64,000 bases of DNA. Origin: Lysobacterales bacterium. Its GTDB lineage: Bacteria > Pseudomonadota > Gammaproteobacteria > Xanthomonadales > Rhodanobacteraceae. The stretch covers positions 1 through 64,000 of the forward strand of contig JADKJL010000010.1 in the NCBI GenBank assembly GCA_016721015.1, given 5' to 3'. Position numbers and translations under genes: made by a program. This document shows positions 43,101 through 52,384 of the stretch, in pieces. The stretch's first letter is position 1. Each line of letters starts with the position of its first letter. The notes beneath the pieces were generated by a model. The model was not told the DNA's origin. It did no database searches and saw nothing but the letters and a program-made list of their open reading frames with translations.

Positions 43101-44741
43101 TTGAAATCACTGCTGCCTAGCCGCTACTGGATCTTCAGCGGATGCCTGTTCGCCTTCATTGGAGCGGCCCTGATGTGGACGCACGGTGGCGTCTGGCCAT
43201 GGCTCTGTGTCCTCGCCGGCGCGCTGAGCGTGATTGGCCTCTGGGATCTTTCACAGACCGGGCAGACCCTGCGTCGCAACTTTCCGATCTCGGCGCATGG
43301 TCGCTACCTGATGGAATCGGTGCGCCCGATGCTGCGCCAGTATGTCGTTGAAGGTGACAACGACGAGGTACCGTTCTCGCACGACCAGCGTTCGATCGTC
43401 TACCAACGCGCCAAGCAGCAACAGGAGACGCGGCCATTCGGCAGCGAACTCGCGTTCTATGGCGACAAGTACGAATGGATCAACCATTCAATGGTGCCGA
43501 GCCGGATCGACGACCATGATTTCCGCGTGCCGATCGGCGGAACGCAATGCGTGAGTCCCTATTCGGCCAGCGTCTTCAACATCTCGGCGATGAGCTTCGG
43601 CTCGCTTTCACCCAACGCCATCCTTGCCCTCAACAAGGGCGCGCGCCTGGGCAATTTTTACCACGACACCGGCGAAGGCTCCTTGTCGAAATACCACCGT
43701 CAGAATGGCGGCGATATCGTCTGGGAACTTGGCACCGGGTACTTCGGAGCCTGCGAACGCGCCGGCGTATTCAGTGAGGAGAAGTTCAGGGAGCGCGCCT
43801 TGCTCGATCAGGTCAAGATGATCGAGATCAAACTCTCGCAGGGGGCCAAACCCGGCCATGGCGGGATACTTCCGGGCGCCAAGGTCTCCGCCGAAATCGC
43901 CGAGACACGCGGCGTGCCCGAAGGCGAGGATTGCATCTCGCCATCACGTCATTCCGAGTTCGATACGCCCGAGGGCCTGCTCCATTTCGTCGATCGCCTG
44001 CGCAAGCTTTCAGGCGGCAAGCCGACCGGCTTCAAGCTCGCGATCGGCCATCCCTGGGAGTGGTTCGGCGTGGCCAAGGCGATGCTGACGACCGGCATCC
44101 GACCCGACTTCATCGTTGTCGACGGCGGCGAAGGCGGCACCGGTGCGGCGCCGATGGAGTTCATCGACCATGTCGGCGTGCCGATGCGCGAAGGTCTGCT
44201 GCTCGTGCACAACACCCTGGTCGGCTTGAACCTTCGCCAGGAGATCCGCATCGGTGCGGCCGGCAAGATCATCACCGCCTTCGACATCGCACGCACGATG
44301 GCTCTCGGTGCCGACTGGTGCAACGCCGCGCGCGGCTTCATGTTCGCGCTCGGCTGCATCCAGTCGCAGACCTGCCACACGGATCGCTGTCCGACCGGTG
44401 TGGCGACCCAGGATCCGAGCCGCTGGCGCGCCCTGGACGTGCCAGACAAGGCCGAGCGCGTGAAGAACTTCCACGAACACACTTTGCGCGCACTCAGGGA
44501 AATGATCGCCGCCGCCGGCCTTACCCATCCGGGCCAGTTGGGCCCAGAGCACATCATCTGTCGTGTCTCGGGCAAGGAAATCCGTTCGCTCGGATCGTTG
44601 TATGCCTTCGTCAAGCCGGGCGAACTGCTTGGCGGCATTCCGCATCACGCCGTGTTCCAGCAGTTCTGGGCCGACGCCCGCCCGGATAGTTTCTCGCCAC
44701 CGCGAAGCATCGCCGAGATGCGCTGGAGCAAGCTGATCTGA
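43101..44741 (+). CDS. FMN-binding glutamate-synthase-domain protein
   Basis: This 546-residue protein has an N-terminal membrane segment pair (about residues 8-48) and a glutamate synthase FMN barrel. Visible are AKPGHGGILPGAKV, DGGEGGTGAAPMEF and the [3Fe-4S] motif GCIQSQTCHTDRCPTG (C-x5-C-x4-C). The amidotransferase domain of true GOGAT is absent. Stand-alone proteins of this type (YerD-like) are widespread and their reaction is not established. It starts at TTG 43101, supported by GGGAGAA six to twelve bases upstream. Confidence 0.85.
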   Translation: MKSLLPSRYWIFSGCLFAFIGAALMWTHGGVWPWLCVLAGALSVIGLWDLSQTGQTLRRNFPISAHGRYLMESVRPMLRQYVVEGDNDEVPFSHDQRSIVYQRAKQQQETRPFGSELAFYGDKYEWINHSMVPSRIDDHDFRVPIGGTQCVSPYSASVFNISAMSFGSLSPNAILALNKGARLGNFYHDTGEGSLSKYHRQNGGDIVWELGTGYFGACERAGVFSEEKFRERALLDQVKMIEIKLSQGAKPGHGGILPGAKVSAEIAETRGVPEGEDCISPSRHSEFDTPEGLLHFVDRLRKLSGGKPTGFKLAIGHPWEWFGVAKAMLTTGIRPDFIVVDGGEGGTGAAPMEFIDHVGVPMREGLLLVHNTLVGLNLRQEIRIGAAGKIITAFDIARTMALGADWCNAARGFMFALGCIQSQTCHTDRCPTGVATQDPSRWRALDVPDKAERVKNFHEHTLRALREMIAAAGLTHPGQLGPEHIICRVSGKEIRSLGSLYAFVKPGELLGGIPHHAVFQQFWADARPDSFSPPRSIAEMRWSKLI

Positions 44742-44743
44742 GG

Positions 44744-45436
44744 CTACTGGATCAGATCGGCCTGCTTGGCCGAGGTGTACCAGAGCAGGCCATAGTGACC
44801 CCAGTTGTAAGTAACGGTCGCGTTCTCACCGGCGATCGTCGAGGAGTGTATGCCGGCGACGGTGCAGTTGCCGGTCGAGCAGACGACCTCGTCGAACCAG
44901 GATTTGATCGAGGTCATGCGCGTGCCGAAGCGATGCCCGCTGATGCCGTTGAGGAACGGGCTGTTGACCGAAAGTCCCCAGGATCCGCAAGTGCTGGTCC
45001 AGACGTTGAACGGATACGTTCCGCAACTGCGCAGTCCACGAAATGCGCCGGCGATGCCGACGAAACTGTCGACATGGTTCTTCAGGCCGACCCGATCGAT
45101 CACGCGTGCGGCCAGCGTGGCGCCCATCGAATGACCGATCACGTCAATGCGCCCGGTGCATGACGAGGCGATTGCATCGATCATCGCATTCTCGACCGGG
45201 GTCTCCTCGCTGCCGTTGTGATCGTTGCAAGCCGCACAGGAACTGCCCCAACTCGGCCGGAAGATCTGTGAACCCGCGTAACCGCGACCGAGCAGGGTAT
45301 TGGTGGTGTTGACGAAATCCGACGGGCTGCCGGTATTGCCGTGCACAAGCACGACGTTGTCGACGCAGATCGCCTGCGCGGCACTGCCGATGATCGCGAA
45401 TGACAGCGCGAACAGGAAACGGATGATCAATTGCAT
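44744..45436 (-). CDS. Secreted lipase-like alpha/beta hydrolase
   Basis: This 230-residue exported protein has a signal peptide (about residues 1-22, ending AAQA). The oxyanion region is NVVLVHGNTG, the nucleophile elbow IGHSMGATLAA (Ser near 102), and a C-terminal His occurs in NWGHYGLLWY. Six or more Cys in the mature part may form disulfides. It resembles bacterial lipase class 2 (EstA/LipA type). It converges with the previous gene with only two bases between stops. Confidence 0.85.
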   Translation of the reverse strand: MQLIIRFLFALSFAIIGSAAQAICVDNVVLVHGNTGSPSDFVNTTNTLLGRGYAGSQIFRPSWGSSCAACNDHNGSEETPVENAMIDAIASSCTGRIDVIGHSMGATLAARVIDRVGLKNHVDSFVGIAGAFRGLRSCGTYPFNVWTSTCGSWGLSVNSPFLNGISGHRFGTRMTSIKSWFDEVVCSTGNCTVAGIHSSTIAGENATVTYNWGHYGLLWYTSAKQADLIQ

Positions 45437-45729
45437 GATGCGGCTCCCCGACAAGGGCTCCCCGGCCCGGAACAGGCAGCCTATGCCGATCATCCGGTCT
45501 GCGCTGTTGTACCAAAGTACAAGTCCGGAACTAATGGTTCTTGCTTGACGCCGTTTGTTGCGTTTCGCGTTCGAGCAAGTTCGATTCCGATCCGGGGCTT
45601 TCCAGCAATCAATGGCTGAAGGCGCGCGCGGAACCTGGGCCTCGGCCTGCGCAAGACGTGGCCGTTGTCACGCCAACGCCACCGACATTGGCGATAATCC
45701 GGCTCCCGCCTTGCCGAGATCTGCTTTCC
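45437..45729. other. divergent intergenic region before alkaline phosphatase
   Basis: No gene is supported in these 293 bases. An open frame reaches upstream of the alkaline phosphatase start, but the lipoprotein signal begins at 45730. I did not find a recognisable Pho box. Confidence 0.4.
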
Positions 45730-47424
45730 ATGTCTGTTTGCCGTATCGCCATCCTGCCGATCGTTTGCGCGCTCGTCGCTTGCAGCAACAATGCCCTGCC
45801 CCGTGCGGAACCGGCACCGGCAGTTGCAGAGTCGGCGATCCGGCGCCCCGCCGGTGAAACCCCGGAATGGTGGTTCCGTGCGGGCGCCGAGACGGCCGCC
45901 AACCTGCGCGGCGGGCATGCCGGCAAGGCCAGGAACGTGATCCTGTTTCTGGGTGACGGCATGAGCCTGACCACGATCGCGGCGGCACGAATCCTCGAAG
46001 GCCAGCGCCAGGGCGCCAGTGGCGAGGAGCACCGGCTCGCGTTCGAGGAGTTCCCCTACACGGCATTGAGCCGCACCTACGAGGTCGATGCGCAGACACC
46101 CGATTCGGCCGGCACGATGAGTGCGATCATGACCGGCATCAAGACGCGCTATGCGGTGGTCAGCATGAGCCAGCGCGTGCGCCGCGGCGATTGTGCATCG
46201 GCCACCGGCAATGCGGCGATGAGTGCGCTTGAACTGGCCCGTGCGGCGGGGCTTGCCACCGGTGTCGTCACCACGACCCGGATCACCCATGCGACGCCGG
46301 CGGCGACCTATGCGCATTCGGTCGAACGCAACTGGGAAGGCGATGCCGACATGCCGGCCGAGGCGCGCGAGCAAGGCTGCGTTGACATCGCGCGCCAGCT
46401 GGTGGAGTTGCCGAAGGCTCAAGATATCGATGTCGTCTTTGGCGGCGGGCGCAGCCGTTTCCTGCCGACCACGGCGAGCGACCCCGAGTATCCGCAGCGG
46501 CATGGCACACGGCTCGACGGCCGCGACCTGATCGCCGAATGGCAGCACGTGCCGAATTCGCGTTTCGTCTGGAACGAGACCCAGTTCAAGGCGCTCGATG
46601 TGGGCAATCACGGCCGCGTGCTCGGCCTGTTCGAGCCCGAACACATGCAGTACCTGCATGATCGACCGACCGACGGCGCGGGTGAACCGACATTGGCCGA
46701 GATGACGACCAAGGCGATTGCCCTGCTCGAACACAATCCCGCTGGATTCTTCCTCGTCGTCGAAGGCGGGCGTATCGACCATGCCCATCACCAGAACAAT
46801 GCGTTTCGCGCTCTGGAAGAGACCATCGGCATGTCCGATGCGGTGCGTGCGGCCGTCGAGGCAACGAATGCCGATGACACCCTGATCCTGGTCACCGCCG
46901 ACCACAGCCACACCCTGGTCATGGCCGGTCATCCGGTGCGCGGCAACCCGATCCTCGGCAAGGTGCGCAGTCGCAACCGCGACGGTTTGCCGGCCGACAC
47001 GTTCAGCAAGGACGCAGCCGGACGCAGCTACACGACGCTCGGTTACGCCAACGGCCCCGGCAACAATGCGGCATCGAGCGACCAGCCCGAGGGACCCAAG
47101 CATTTCATGCATGAGCCCTCCCGCTACGATGCGGCCGCGGTGCCTCGGCCAAACCTTGATGCAGTCAACACCGAGGATCCTGATTACCTGCAGGAAGCCG
47201 GTATCCCGATGAAGAGCGAGACGCATGGTGGTGAAGATGTCGCCGTGTATGCGCGCGGCCCGGGCGCGGAGGCCGTGCACGGCTCGCTCGAACAAAACGT
47301 GCTGTTTCATTTGATGATCCAGGCCAATCCGGCCATGCGCGAACAGCTGTGTGCGATCACCCACTGCGAGGTGGGCGGCCTGCCGATTGAATTGCCCCGG
47401 CTTGATGGTCGGCGCAAACCCTGA
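45730..47424 (+). CDS. phoA: Alkaline phosphatase (PhoA family) lipoprotein
   Basis: This 564-residue periplasmic or surface phosphomonoesterase has a lipoprotein-like signal (CALVACSNN, lipobox Cys near 17). Metal and active-site motifs are NVILFLGDGMS (Asp metal ligand), TPDSAGTMSAIMTG (nucleophilic Ser), GGRIDHAHHQNNAFRALEE (Asp/His ligands), TADHSHTLVMAGHP and ETHGGEDVAVYARGPGA. It starts at ATG 45730; the upstream in-frame region has no signal features. It releases phosphate from organic esters. The length is longer than E. coli PhoA, in line with other gammaproteobacterial forms. Confidence 0.93.
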   Translation: MSVCRIAILPIVCALVACSNNALPRAEPAPAVAESAIRRPAGETPEWWFRAGAETAANLRGGHAGKARNVILFLGDGMSLTTIAAARILEGQRQGASGEEHRLAFEEFPYTALSRTYEVDAQTPDSAGTMSAIMTGIKTRYAVVSMSQRVRRGDCASATGNAAMSALELARAAGLATGVVTTTRITHATPAATYAHSVERNWEGDADMPAEAREQGCVDIARQLVELPKAQDIDVVFGGGRSRFLPTTASDPEYPQRHGTRLDGRDLIAEWQHVPNSRFVWNETQFKALDVGNHGRVLGLFEPEHMQYLHDRPTDGAGEPTLAEMTTKAIALLEHNPAGFFLVVEGGRIDHAHHQNNAFRALEETIGMSDAVRAAVEATNADDTLILVTADHSHTLVMAGHPVRGNPILGKVRSRNRDGLPADTFSKDAAGRSYTTLGYANGPGNNAASSDQPEGPKHFMHEPSRYDAAAVPRPNLDAVNTEDPDYLQEAGIPMKSETHGGEDVAVYARGPGAEAVHGSLEQNVLFHLMIQANPAMREQLCAITHCEVGGLPIELPRLDGRRKP

Positions 47425-47619
47425 GGACTGATCCGATCGGAGCTTGCGTGCGGCCGAAGTGCGCGTTCATTGGCACACTGAACCCATTCGCGGCACCATT
47501 GTCCTAAAGGCCGCATTGAACCGAACCGGGTCACGTACTAGTCTGGTCGCCCTCTCCTGATATCGGCAACGCCGCCGTTCACTGCGCCGTCGTCTCTCCC
47601 ATTGCCCAAGGATCCGACC

Positions 47620-48978
47620 GTGAAGAAAGTCCACGCATCCGCCGCTGCCGCGCTCGAAGGCTTGCTGTTCGACAACATGACCATCGCCGCCGGAGGTTTT
47701 GGCCTCTGCGGCATTCCGGAGAATCTGATCCAGGGCCTGCTCGATGCCGGCACCAAGGGTCTGACCATTGTTGGCAACAACGCCGGCGTCGATGATTTCG
47801 GCATGGGCCCGCTGCTGAAGACGCACCAGGTGAAAAAGGTGCTCGCCTCGTATGTCGGCGAGAACAAGGAGTTCGAGCGCCAGGTTCTCGCCGGCGAACT
47901 CGAACTCGAACTGGTGCCGCAGGGCACCCTCGCCGAACGCCTGCGTGCCGGCGGTGCCGGCATTCCGGGTTTCTACACGCGCACCGCCTTCGGCACCAAG
48001 CTTGCCGAAGGCAAGGAAACCAAGGTCTTCGATGGCATCGAATACGTGCTCGAATCAGCAATCAAGGCCGATGTCGCCATCGTCAAGGCGTGGAAGGGTG
48101 ACAAGTTCGGCAACCTGATCTTTCGCAAGACCGCGCGCAACTTCAACCCGATGATTGCGACCTGCGGCAAGGTCACCGTTGCGGAGGTCGAGGAACTGGT
48201 CGAAACCGGTTCGCTGGAACCCGACCAGATCCACACTCCCGGCATCTTCGTCGACCGCATCATCCAGGGTGCCAAGTACCAGAAGCGAATCGAGTTCCGC
48301 ACGCTTTCGGGCGGCGCGCCGAGCGGCAAGGAGAACCCGGTCCGTGAATTGATGGCCCAGCTCGCCGCGCGCGAATTGCGTGATGGTTTCTGCGTCAACC
48401 TCGGTATCGGCATTCCGACCCTGGTCGCCAACTACATTCCCGATGGCGTGCAGGTCACCCTGCAATCGGAGAATGGTCTGCTCGGCATCGGCCCGTTCCC
48501 GACCGAGGCCACTGTCGATGCCGATCTGATCAATGCCGGCAAGCAGACCATCACCACAATTCCCGGCAGCAGTTTCTTTTCCAGCGCCGATTCCTTCGCG
48601 ATGATCCGCGGCGGACACATCGACTTGTCGATCCTGGGCGGACTCGAAGTTTCCGAAAACGGGGATCTGGCCAACTGGATGGTACCCGGCAAGATGGTCA
48701 AGGGCCCGGGCGGCGCGATGGACCTGGTCGCCGGGGTCAGGCGCGTGGTCGTGTTGATGGAGCACACCGCCAAGGATGGTTCGCCGAAGATCCTCAAGCA
48801 ATGCGAGTTGCCGCTGACCGGCAAGGCCTGCGTCGACAAGATCATCACCAACCTGTGCGTGTTCGAGGTTGCCGAAGGCGGTGGCCTGACCCTGACCGAG
48901 CTGCATCCCGGCGTCAGCCTTGACGACGTCAAGGCGAAGACCGGCTGCGATTTCAAGATCGAACTCGAAGCGGTCTGA
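47620..48978 (+). CDS. Succinyl-CoA:3-oxoacid CoA-transferase, fused A and B subunits
   Basis: This roughly 452-residue class I CoA transferase carries both subunits in one chain, as in mitochondrial SCOT. The A part has AAGGFGLCGIPENLI and GNNAGVDDFGMG. The B part has the catalytic Glu in QSENGLLGIGPFP and GGHIDLSILGGLEV. It moves CoA between succinyl-CoA and acetoacetate, feeding ketone bodies or PHB products into acetyl-CoA. GTG 47620 is preferred because AAGGA lies eight bases upstream; TTG 47602 is possible. Confidence 0.93.
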   Translation: MKKVHASAAAALEGLLFDNMTIAAGGFGLCGIPENLIQGLLDAGTKGLTIVGNNAGVDDFGMGPLLKTHQVKKVLASYVGENKEFERQVLAGELELELVPQGTLAERLRAGGAGIPGFYTRTAFGTKLAEGKETKVFDGIEYVLESAIKADVAIVKAWKGDKFGNLIFRKTARNFNPMIATCGKVTVAEVEELVETGSLEPDQIHTPGIFVDRIIQGAKYQKRIEFRTLSGGAPSGKENPVRELMAQLAARELRDGFCVNLGIGIPTLVANYIPDGVQVTLQSENGLLGIGPFPTEATVDADLINAGKQTITTIPGSSFFSSADSFAMIRGGHIDLSILGGLEVSENGDLANWMVPGKMVKGPGGAMDLVAGVRRVVVLMEHTAKDGSPKILKQCELPLTGKACVDKIITNLCVFEVAEGGGLTLTELHPGVSLDDVKAKTGCDFKIELEAV

Positions 48979-49005
48979 GCGCATCGCGTCGGGTTTGCAG
49001 GAAAG

Positions 49006-49310
49006 GCCCTCAGGCCCGATGCCATTCGACATTTTGTAGGAGTGGCCTTCAGGCCCGATGCCGTTCGACGTTTTGTAGGAGTGGCCTTCAGGCCCGATGC
49101 CATTCGACGTTTTGTAGGAGTGGCCCTCAGGCCCGATGCCGTTCGACGTTTTGTAGGAGTGGCCTTCAGGCCCGATGCCGTTCGACGTTTTGTAGGAGTG
49201 GCCTTCAGGCCGATGCCATTCGACGTTTTGTAGGAGTGGCCCTCAGGCCCGATGCCGTTCGACGTTTTGTAGGAGTAGCCTTCAGGCCCGATGCCGTTCG
49301 ACACGTTGCC
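49006..49310. repeat. tandem array of 39-bp hairpin repeats
   Basis: Seven clear units with GTAGGAGTGGCCTTCAGGCC (starts near 49036, 49075, 49114, 49153, 49192, 49230, 49269) plus one degenerate unit near 49006 are arranged at 38-39 bp spacing, with identical ends TTCGACGTTTT. Each unit holds the hairpin GGCC-TTCA-GGCC. Units vary by T/C and A/G changes. Because 39 is a multiple of three, artificial 13-residue repeat frames appear on both strands. These are not genes. Confidence 0.9.
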
Positions 49311-49379
49311 GGACGATGCATCGGAGCTGAAGCCGCCGCGGCGACTCAGCTGCCAGCAAACCGCTTCATGCCGTCTTTC

Positions 49380-49403
49380 GTGGGAGCGACTTCAGTCGCG
49401 ATG
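49380..49403. repeat. single xanthomonad-type hairpin element
   Basis: GTGGGAGCGACTTCAGTCGC is the same element as in the 20.8-21.3 kb repeats (stem GCGAC/GTCGC, loop TTCA). It lies between the 39-bp array and trmL. Confidence 0.75.
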
Positions 49404-49462
49404 CTCTTGATTTCAATGCGAAAATGAGCACCGCAACGGAAGCCGCTCGCATCAGCGCACAC

Positions 49463-49927
49463 TCAGGCGCCGCCCTCGAATCCACTCTGCCGCCACGCCT
49501 CATACGCAACAACGGCGACCGCATTCGACAGGTTCAGGCTGCGATTGTCGGGTCGCATCGGCAGACGCAGCCGCTGATCGGCCGGTATCGATTCGATCAC
49601 CTCGACCGGCAATCCGCTCGTCTCCGAACCGAACACCACGGCGTCCCCGGCGCGATACTGGATCGTGTCGTAACGTACGGCACCGCGCGTGGTTACCGCG
49701 AACAGCCGTTGCGGTTGCACCGCCGCGACAAACGCCGCCAGATCCGCATGCAGGCTCAGGCGTGCGTACTCGTGATAATCCAGCCCGGCCCGTCTGAGAC
49801 GCGCGTCATCAAGTTCAAAACCAAGCGGCCCGATCAGATGCAGGTGGGCGCCGGTATTCGCGCACAAGCGAATCACGTTGCCGGTATTCGGCGGAATCTC
49901 GGGACGATGCAGAACGATATCGAGCAT
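49463..49927 (-). CDS. trmL: tRNA (cytidine/uridine-34-2'-O)-methyltransferase
   Basis: This 154-residue SPOUT (alpha/beta-knot) enzyme methylates the 2'-O of the wobble base in tRNA-Leu isoacceptors. Motifs: PEIPPNTGNVIRLCANTG (about 9-26), VVFGSETSGLP (near 97-107) and LNLSNAVAVVAYEA in the knot (near 130-143). ATG 49927 matches the usual start MLDIVLHRPEIPPN; the longer frame is rejected. Confidence 0.93.
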   Translation of the reverse strand: MLDIVLHRPEIPPNTGNVIRLCANTGAHLHLIGPLGFELDDARLRRAGLDYHEYARLSLHADLAAFVAAVQPQRLFAVTTRGAVRYDTIQYRAGDAVVFGSETSGLPVEVIESIPADQRLRLPMRPDNRSLNLSNAVAVVAYEAWRQSGFEGGA

Positions 49928-50050
49928 GCCCTTATTGTCGACGATATCGCAGCGGCACGGCATCGCCATTCAACCGCGCAATCGTTCGATGAAGCTGACA
50001 GATCGATGGAATTCCGGTAATACGGATACAATCCAGAAACAAGGACGCCC

Positions 50051-50587
50051 ATGCAGAACGCCATCCTCGGATTCTGGTTCGACGAACTCACACCCGCGCA
50101 TTGGTGGAAGGTCGACCCAAGCCTGGATCTGTTGATCGCCGAGCGTTTCGCCGACGTGCATGCGCAAGCCAACCGCTGCGAGTTGTTTGAATGGCGCGAT
50201 GAACCTGCAGGACGGCTGGCCGAGATCATCGTGCTCGACCAGTTCTCGCGGAACATGTATCGCGGCACGCCCTTAGCCTTCGCCAGCGATCCGCTCGCCC
50301 TCACCCTCGCCCAGCACGCCGTTGCGATCGGTGCCGACATGGCGCTGCCGCAGCAGCAACGGAGTTTCCTCTACATGCCCTACATGCACAGCGAATCGAG
50401 GAAGATCCACGCGGTGGCCGAAGTCCTGTTCAAAGAGCGGGCATCGCAGGATAGTCTCGATTTCGAGCTGCGCCACAAGGCCATCATCGATCGGTTCGAC
50501 CGCTATCCGCACCGCAATGCAATCCTCGGTCGCGAATCGACCGAACAGGAATCGGCTTTCCTGAAGCAACCGGGTTCGGCTTTCTGA
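50051..50587 (+). CDS. DUF924 family protein
   Basis: This 178-residue protein belongs to the DUF924 family: the start is ILGFWFDELTPAHWW, the middle is VLDQFSRNMYRGTPLAFASD and the end is LYMPYMHSESRKIH. It is a cytosolic, all-helical protein with no known activity. It lies 123 bases from the divergent trmL. Confidence 0.88.
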   Translation: MQNAILGFWFDELTPAHWWKVDPSLDLLIAERFADVHAQANRCELFEWRDEPAGRLAEIIVLDQFSRNMYRGTPLAFASDPLALTLAQHAVAIGADMALPQQQRSFLYMPYMHSESRKIHAVAEVLFKERASQDSLDFELRHKAIIDRFDRYPHRNAILGRESTEQESAFLKQPGSAF

Positions 50588-50649
50588 TTCGTGCAACTCC
50601 AGCCACCCATTGCGCACCGCCCGAACATCATCAATATAAGGTCTCAATC

Positions 50650-51270
50650 ATGGCCATAGCCGCTGTCCATCCGTCCATGTTCGCCACGATCGGGATCGTC
50701 ACGCTGTTGCTTTGGCGCGTGTATTCTCGGGTTCGTCGAATGGTTGGGCGGCAGACACTGAAACCACGACGCGTGTGGATCACGCTGGTGGCATTTCCCG
50801 TGTTGCTGGCCCTGCTGATGCTGACTTCGCTCGCGCATCCGCTGAATGCGCTCTATCTCTGCGCAGGTGCCAGCATGGGCGCCCTGCTCGGTCTCTACGG
50901 TTTGCGCCTGACCCGATTCGAGGTAGTTGGCAACGGATTTTTCTATACCCCGAATGCGCATCTCGGCATTGCCCTGTCCCTGGTTTTCATCGGCCGCATC
51001 ATTTACCGGCTCGTCAGCATCCAGATGATGGGTGATGCCTCTGCCGCCCCGCCGATGTCGTTTGCCGGCAGTCCGCTGACGCTGGTGATCTTTGCGACCC
51101 TGGCCGGCTACTACGTGAGCTACGCGATCGGACTGTTGCGCTGGTCGCGATCGGCAGGCGCACCGGTCATTGGCGGCGAAGGGGATTCGCAACCCTCGCC
51201 AATGCATCCGCACAATGGCGATGCAAAGTCGATTGGCGATGACCGCAATCCTCCTGATGTGCACGCGTAG
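50650..51270 (+). CDS. Four- to five-helix membrane protein, CcdC/DUF1453-like
   Basis: This 206-residue protein has hydrophobic segments at about residues 8-22, 45-63, 70-88, 100-120 and 137-157, and a polar C-terminal tail. Segments such as RRVWITLVAFPVLLA and LTRFEVVGNGFFYTPN resemble DUF1453/CcdC-like membrane proteins, but only weakly. Function unknown. It begins 62 bases after the DUF924 gene. Confidence 0.65.
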   Translation: MAIAAVHPSMFATIGIVTLLLWRVYSRVRRMVGRQTLKPRRVWITLVAFPVLLALLMLTSLAHPLNALYLCAGASMGALLGLYGLRLTRFEVVGNGFFYTPNAHLGIALSLVFIGRIIYRLVSIQMMGDASAAPPMSFAGSPLTLVIFATLAGYYVSYAIGLLRWSRSAGAPVIGGEGDSQPSPMHPHNGDAKSIGDDRNPPDVHA

Positions 51271-51405
51271 GCAATCCTCGGATCCAGGTCGAGCTGCGCT
51301 CCGACCCATTCATGGCGCATCGCGAGCGATCGGAATTGTTCGACGACCGCTGTTCGCTCAAAGGCACCAGACGGGCCGCAAACCCGACCACATGACGAGG
51401 ACGCA

Positions 51406-51801
51406 ATGGCCATCGACACGCTGCTGAAATGGCACGAGCTTGTAGCAAACCGATCAGCGCAAGGACTGGATGCATTGCTCGCCGACGACGTGATCTTCCA
51501 TTCGCCGGTCGTGCACACGCCTCAAATCGGCAAGGCGATCACCGCAAAATACCTGCTCGCGGCGCTCCACGTTTTTGGCAATGAAACATTCCGCTACGTG
51601 CGCGAAGTCAGCGGGACGCACGACGCCGTGCTTGAATTCATGCTGGAGCTCGACGGCATCGAGATCAACGGTGTCGACATGCTGCGCTGGAACGACGAAG
51701 GCCGTATCGTGGAATTCAAGGTCATGCTGCGCCCACTCAAGGCCGTGAACCTGATCCACGCGAAGATGGGACAGATGTTGCAGGCGTCGAAGTCAGGCTA
51801 G
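51406..51801 (+). CDS. SnoaL-like / NTF2-fold protein
   Basis: This is a 131-residue small alpha+beta protein with the pattern LLKWHELVANRSAQGLDALL followed by ADDVIFHSPVVHTPQIGK, typical of SnoaL-like NTF2-fold domains. These include polyketide cyclases and isomerases. No catalytic pair can be assigned with certainty, so the function is unknown. It stands alone, with ribosome site GAGGA upstream of ATG 51406. Confidence 0.82.
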   Translation: MAIDTLLKWHELVANRSAQGLDALLADDVIFHSPVVHTPQIGKAITAKYLLAALHVFGNETFRYVREVSGTHDAVLEFMLELDGIEINGVDMLRWNDEGRIVEFKVMLRPLKAVNLIHAKMGQMLQASKSG

Positions 51802-51913
51802 AATCCACGCCGAGTTGTTCGACACGGGGCGGATCGGCGTCTCCCCCGGCCGCTTACCGATGCGCCGAAGGCGATTCACTGGCGGTTTGATTGTCGAGTT
51901 GACCGGATCCCCG

Positions 51914-52384
51914 ATGGGCCATCCCTGCTTGTCCTGCGGCGCCTGCTGCGCGTTCTTTCGCGTCGCCTTCCACTGGTCGGAGTCTGACGACTTTGCGGGC
52001 GGCACGACGCCTTCGTCGCTGACCGAAAAGCTCGATCCACATCGACTGGTCATGCGCGGCACCCAGGCCCGCACGCCTCACTGTATCGCCTTGCGCGGCG
52101 TGGTCGGTGAACAGGCCCACTGCGGAATCTATGCGCAGCGACCGTCTCCCTGCCATGACCTGATCCCGGCCTGGGAATCAGGCCATCCAAGCCCGCAATG
52201 CGATCGCGCCAGAATCGCCCACGGACTACCGCCACTGGAGCCGATGAGCTGGATTGCCATGCCCACGGCTTTCGCTGCAGACAGCTCTGCAGCGTTCGTG
52301 ACCCTGATTGCGGCAGACAACAGGATCCCATTGGAAATGGCGGCGATCAGGGGTGCTGAAGAAACTGGCGGATCAGGCGGTTGA
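51914..52384 (+). CDS. YkgJ-family cysteine-cluster protein
   Basis: This roughly 156-residue protein has the zinc/iron-chelating cysteine pattern CLSCGACCAFF at its N-terminus (about residues 5-15) and further Cys in PHCIAL, AHCGIY and PSPCHD, matching the YkgJ family of putative metal-binding proteins. ATG 51914 places the cluster at the usual position; upstream in-frame starts (51815) would add an Arg-rich leader. The 3' end overlaps the convergent epoxide-hydrolase-like gene by 38 bases. Confidence 0.8.
   Translation: MGHPCLSCGACCAFFRVAFHWSESDDFAGGTTPSSLTEKLDPHRLVMRGTQARTPHCIALRGVVGEQAHCGIYAQRPSPCHDLIPAWESGHPSPQCDRARIAHGLPPLEPMSWIAMPTAFAADSSAAFVTLIAADNRIPLEMAAIRGAEETGGSGG

Noticed and set aside
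42902..43120. 72-residue repetitive ORF (HRSPLTA repeats)
   Set aside because: Arises from the 7-base satellite read in three phases; no start signal.
45490..47364. 624-residue minus-strand open frame
   Set aside because: Antisense to alkaline phosphatase, whose catalytic motifs are unmistakable.
47425..47619. riboswitch or leader before the CoA transferase
   Set aside because: No conserved motif or convincing stem could be made out by eye.
49006..49310. CRISPR-like array, or a 13-residue repeat protein
   Set aside because: The repeats are directly adjacent with no spacers and no cas genes; the 39-bp period simply keeps frames open on both strands.
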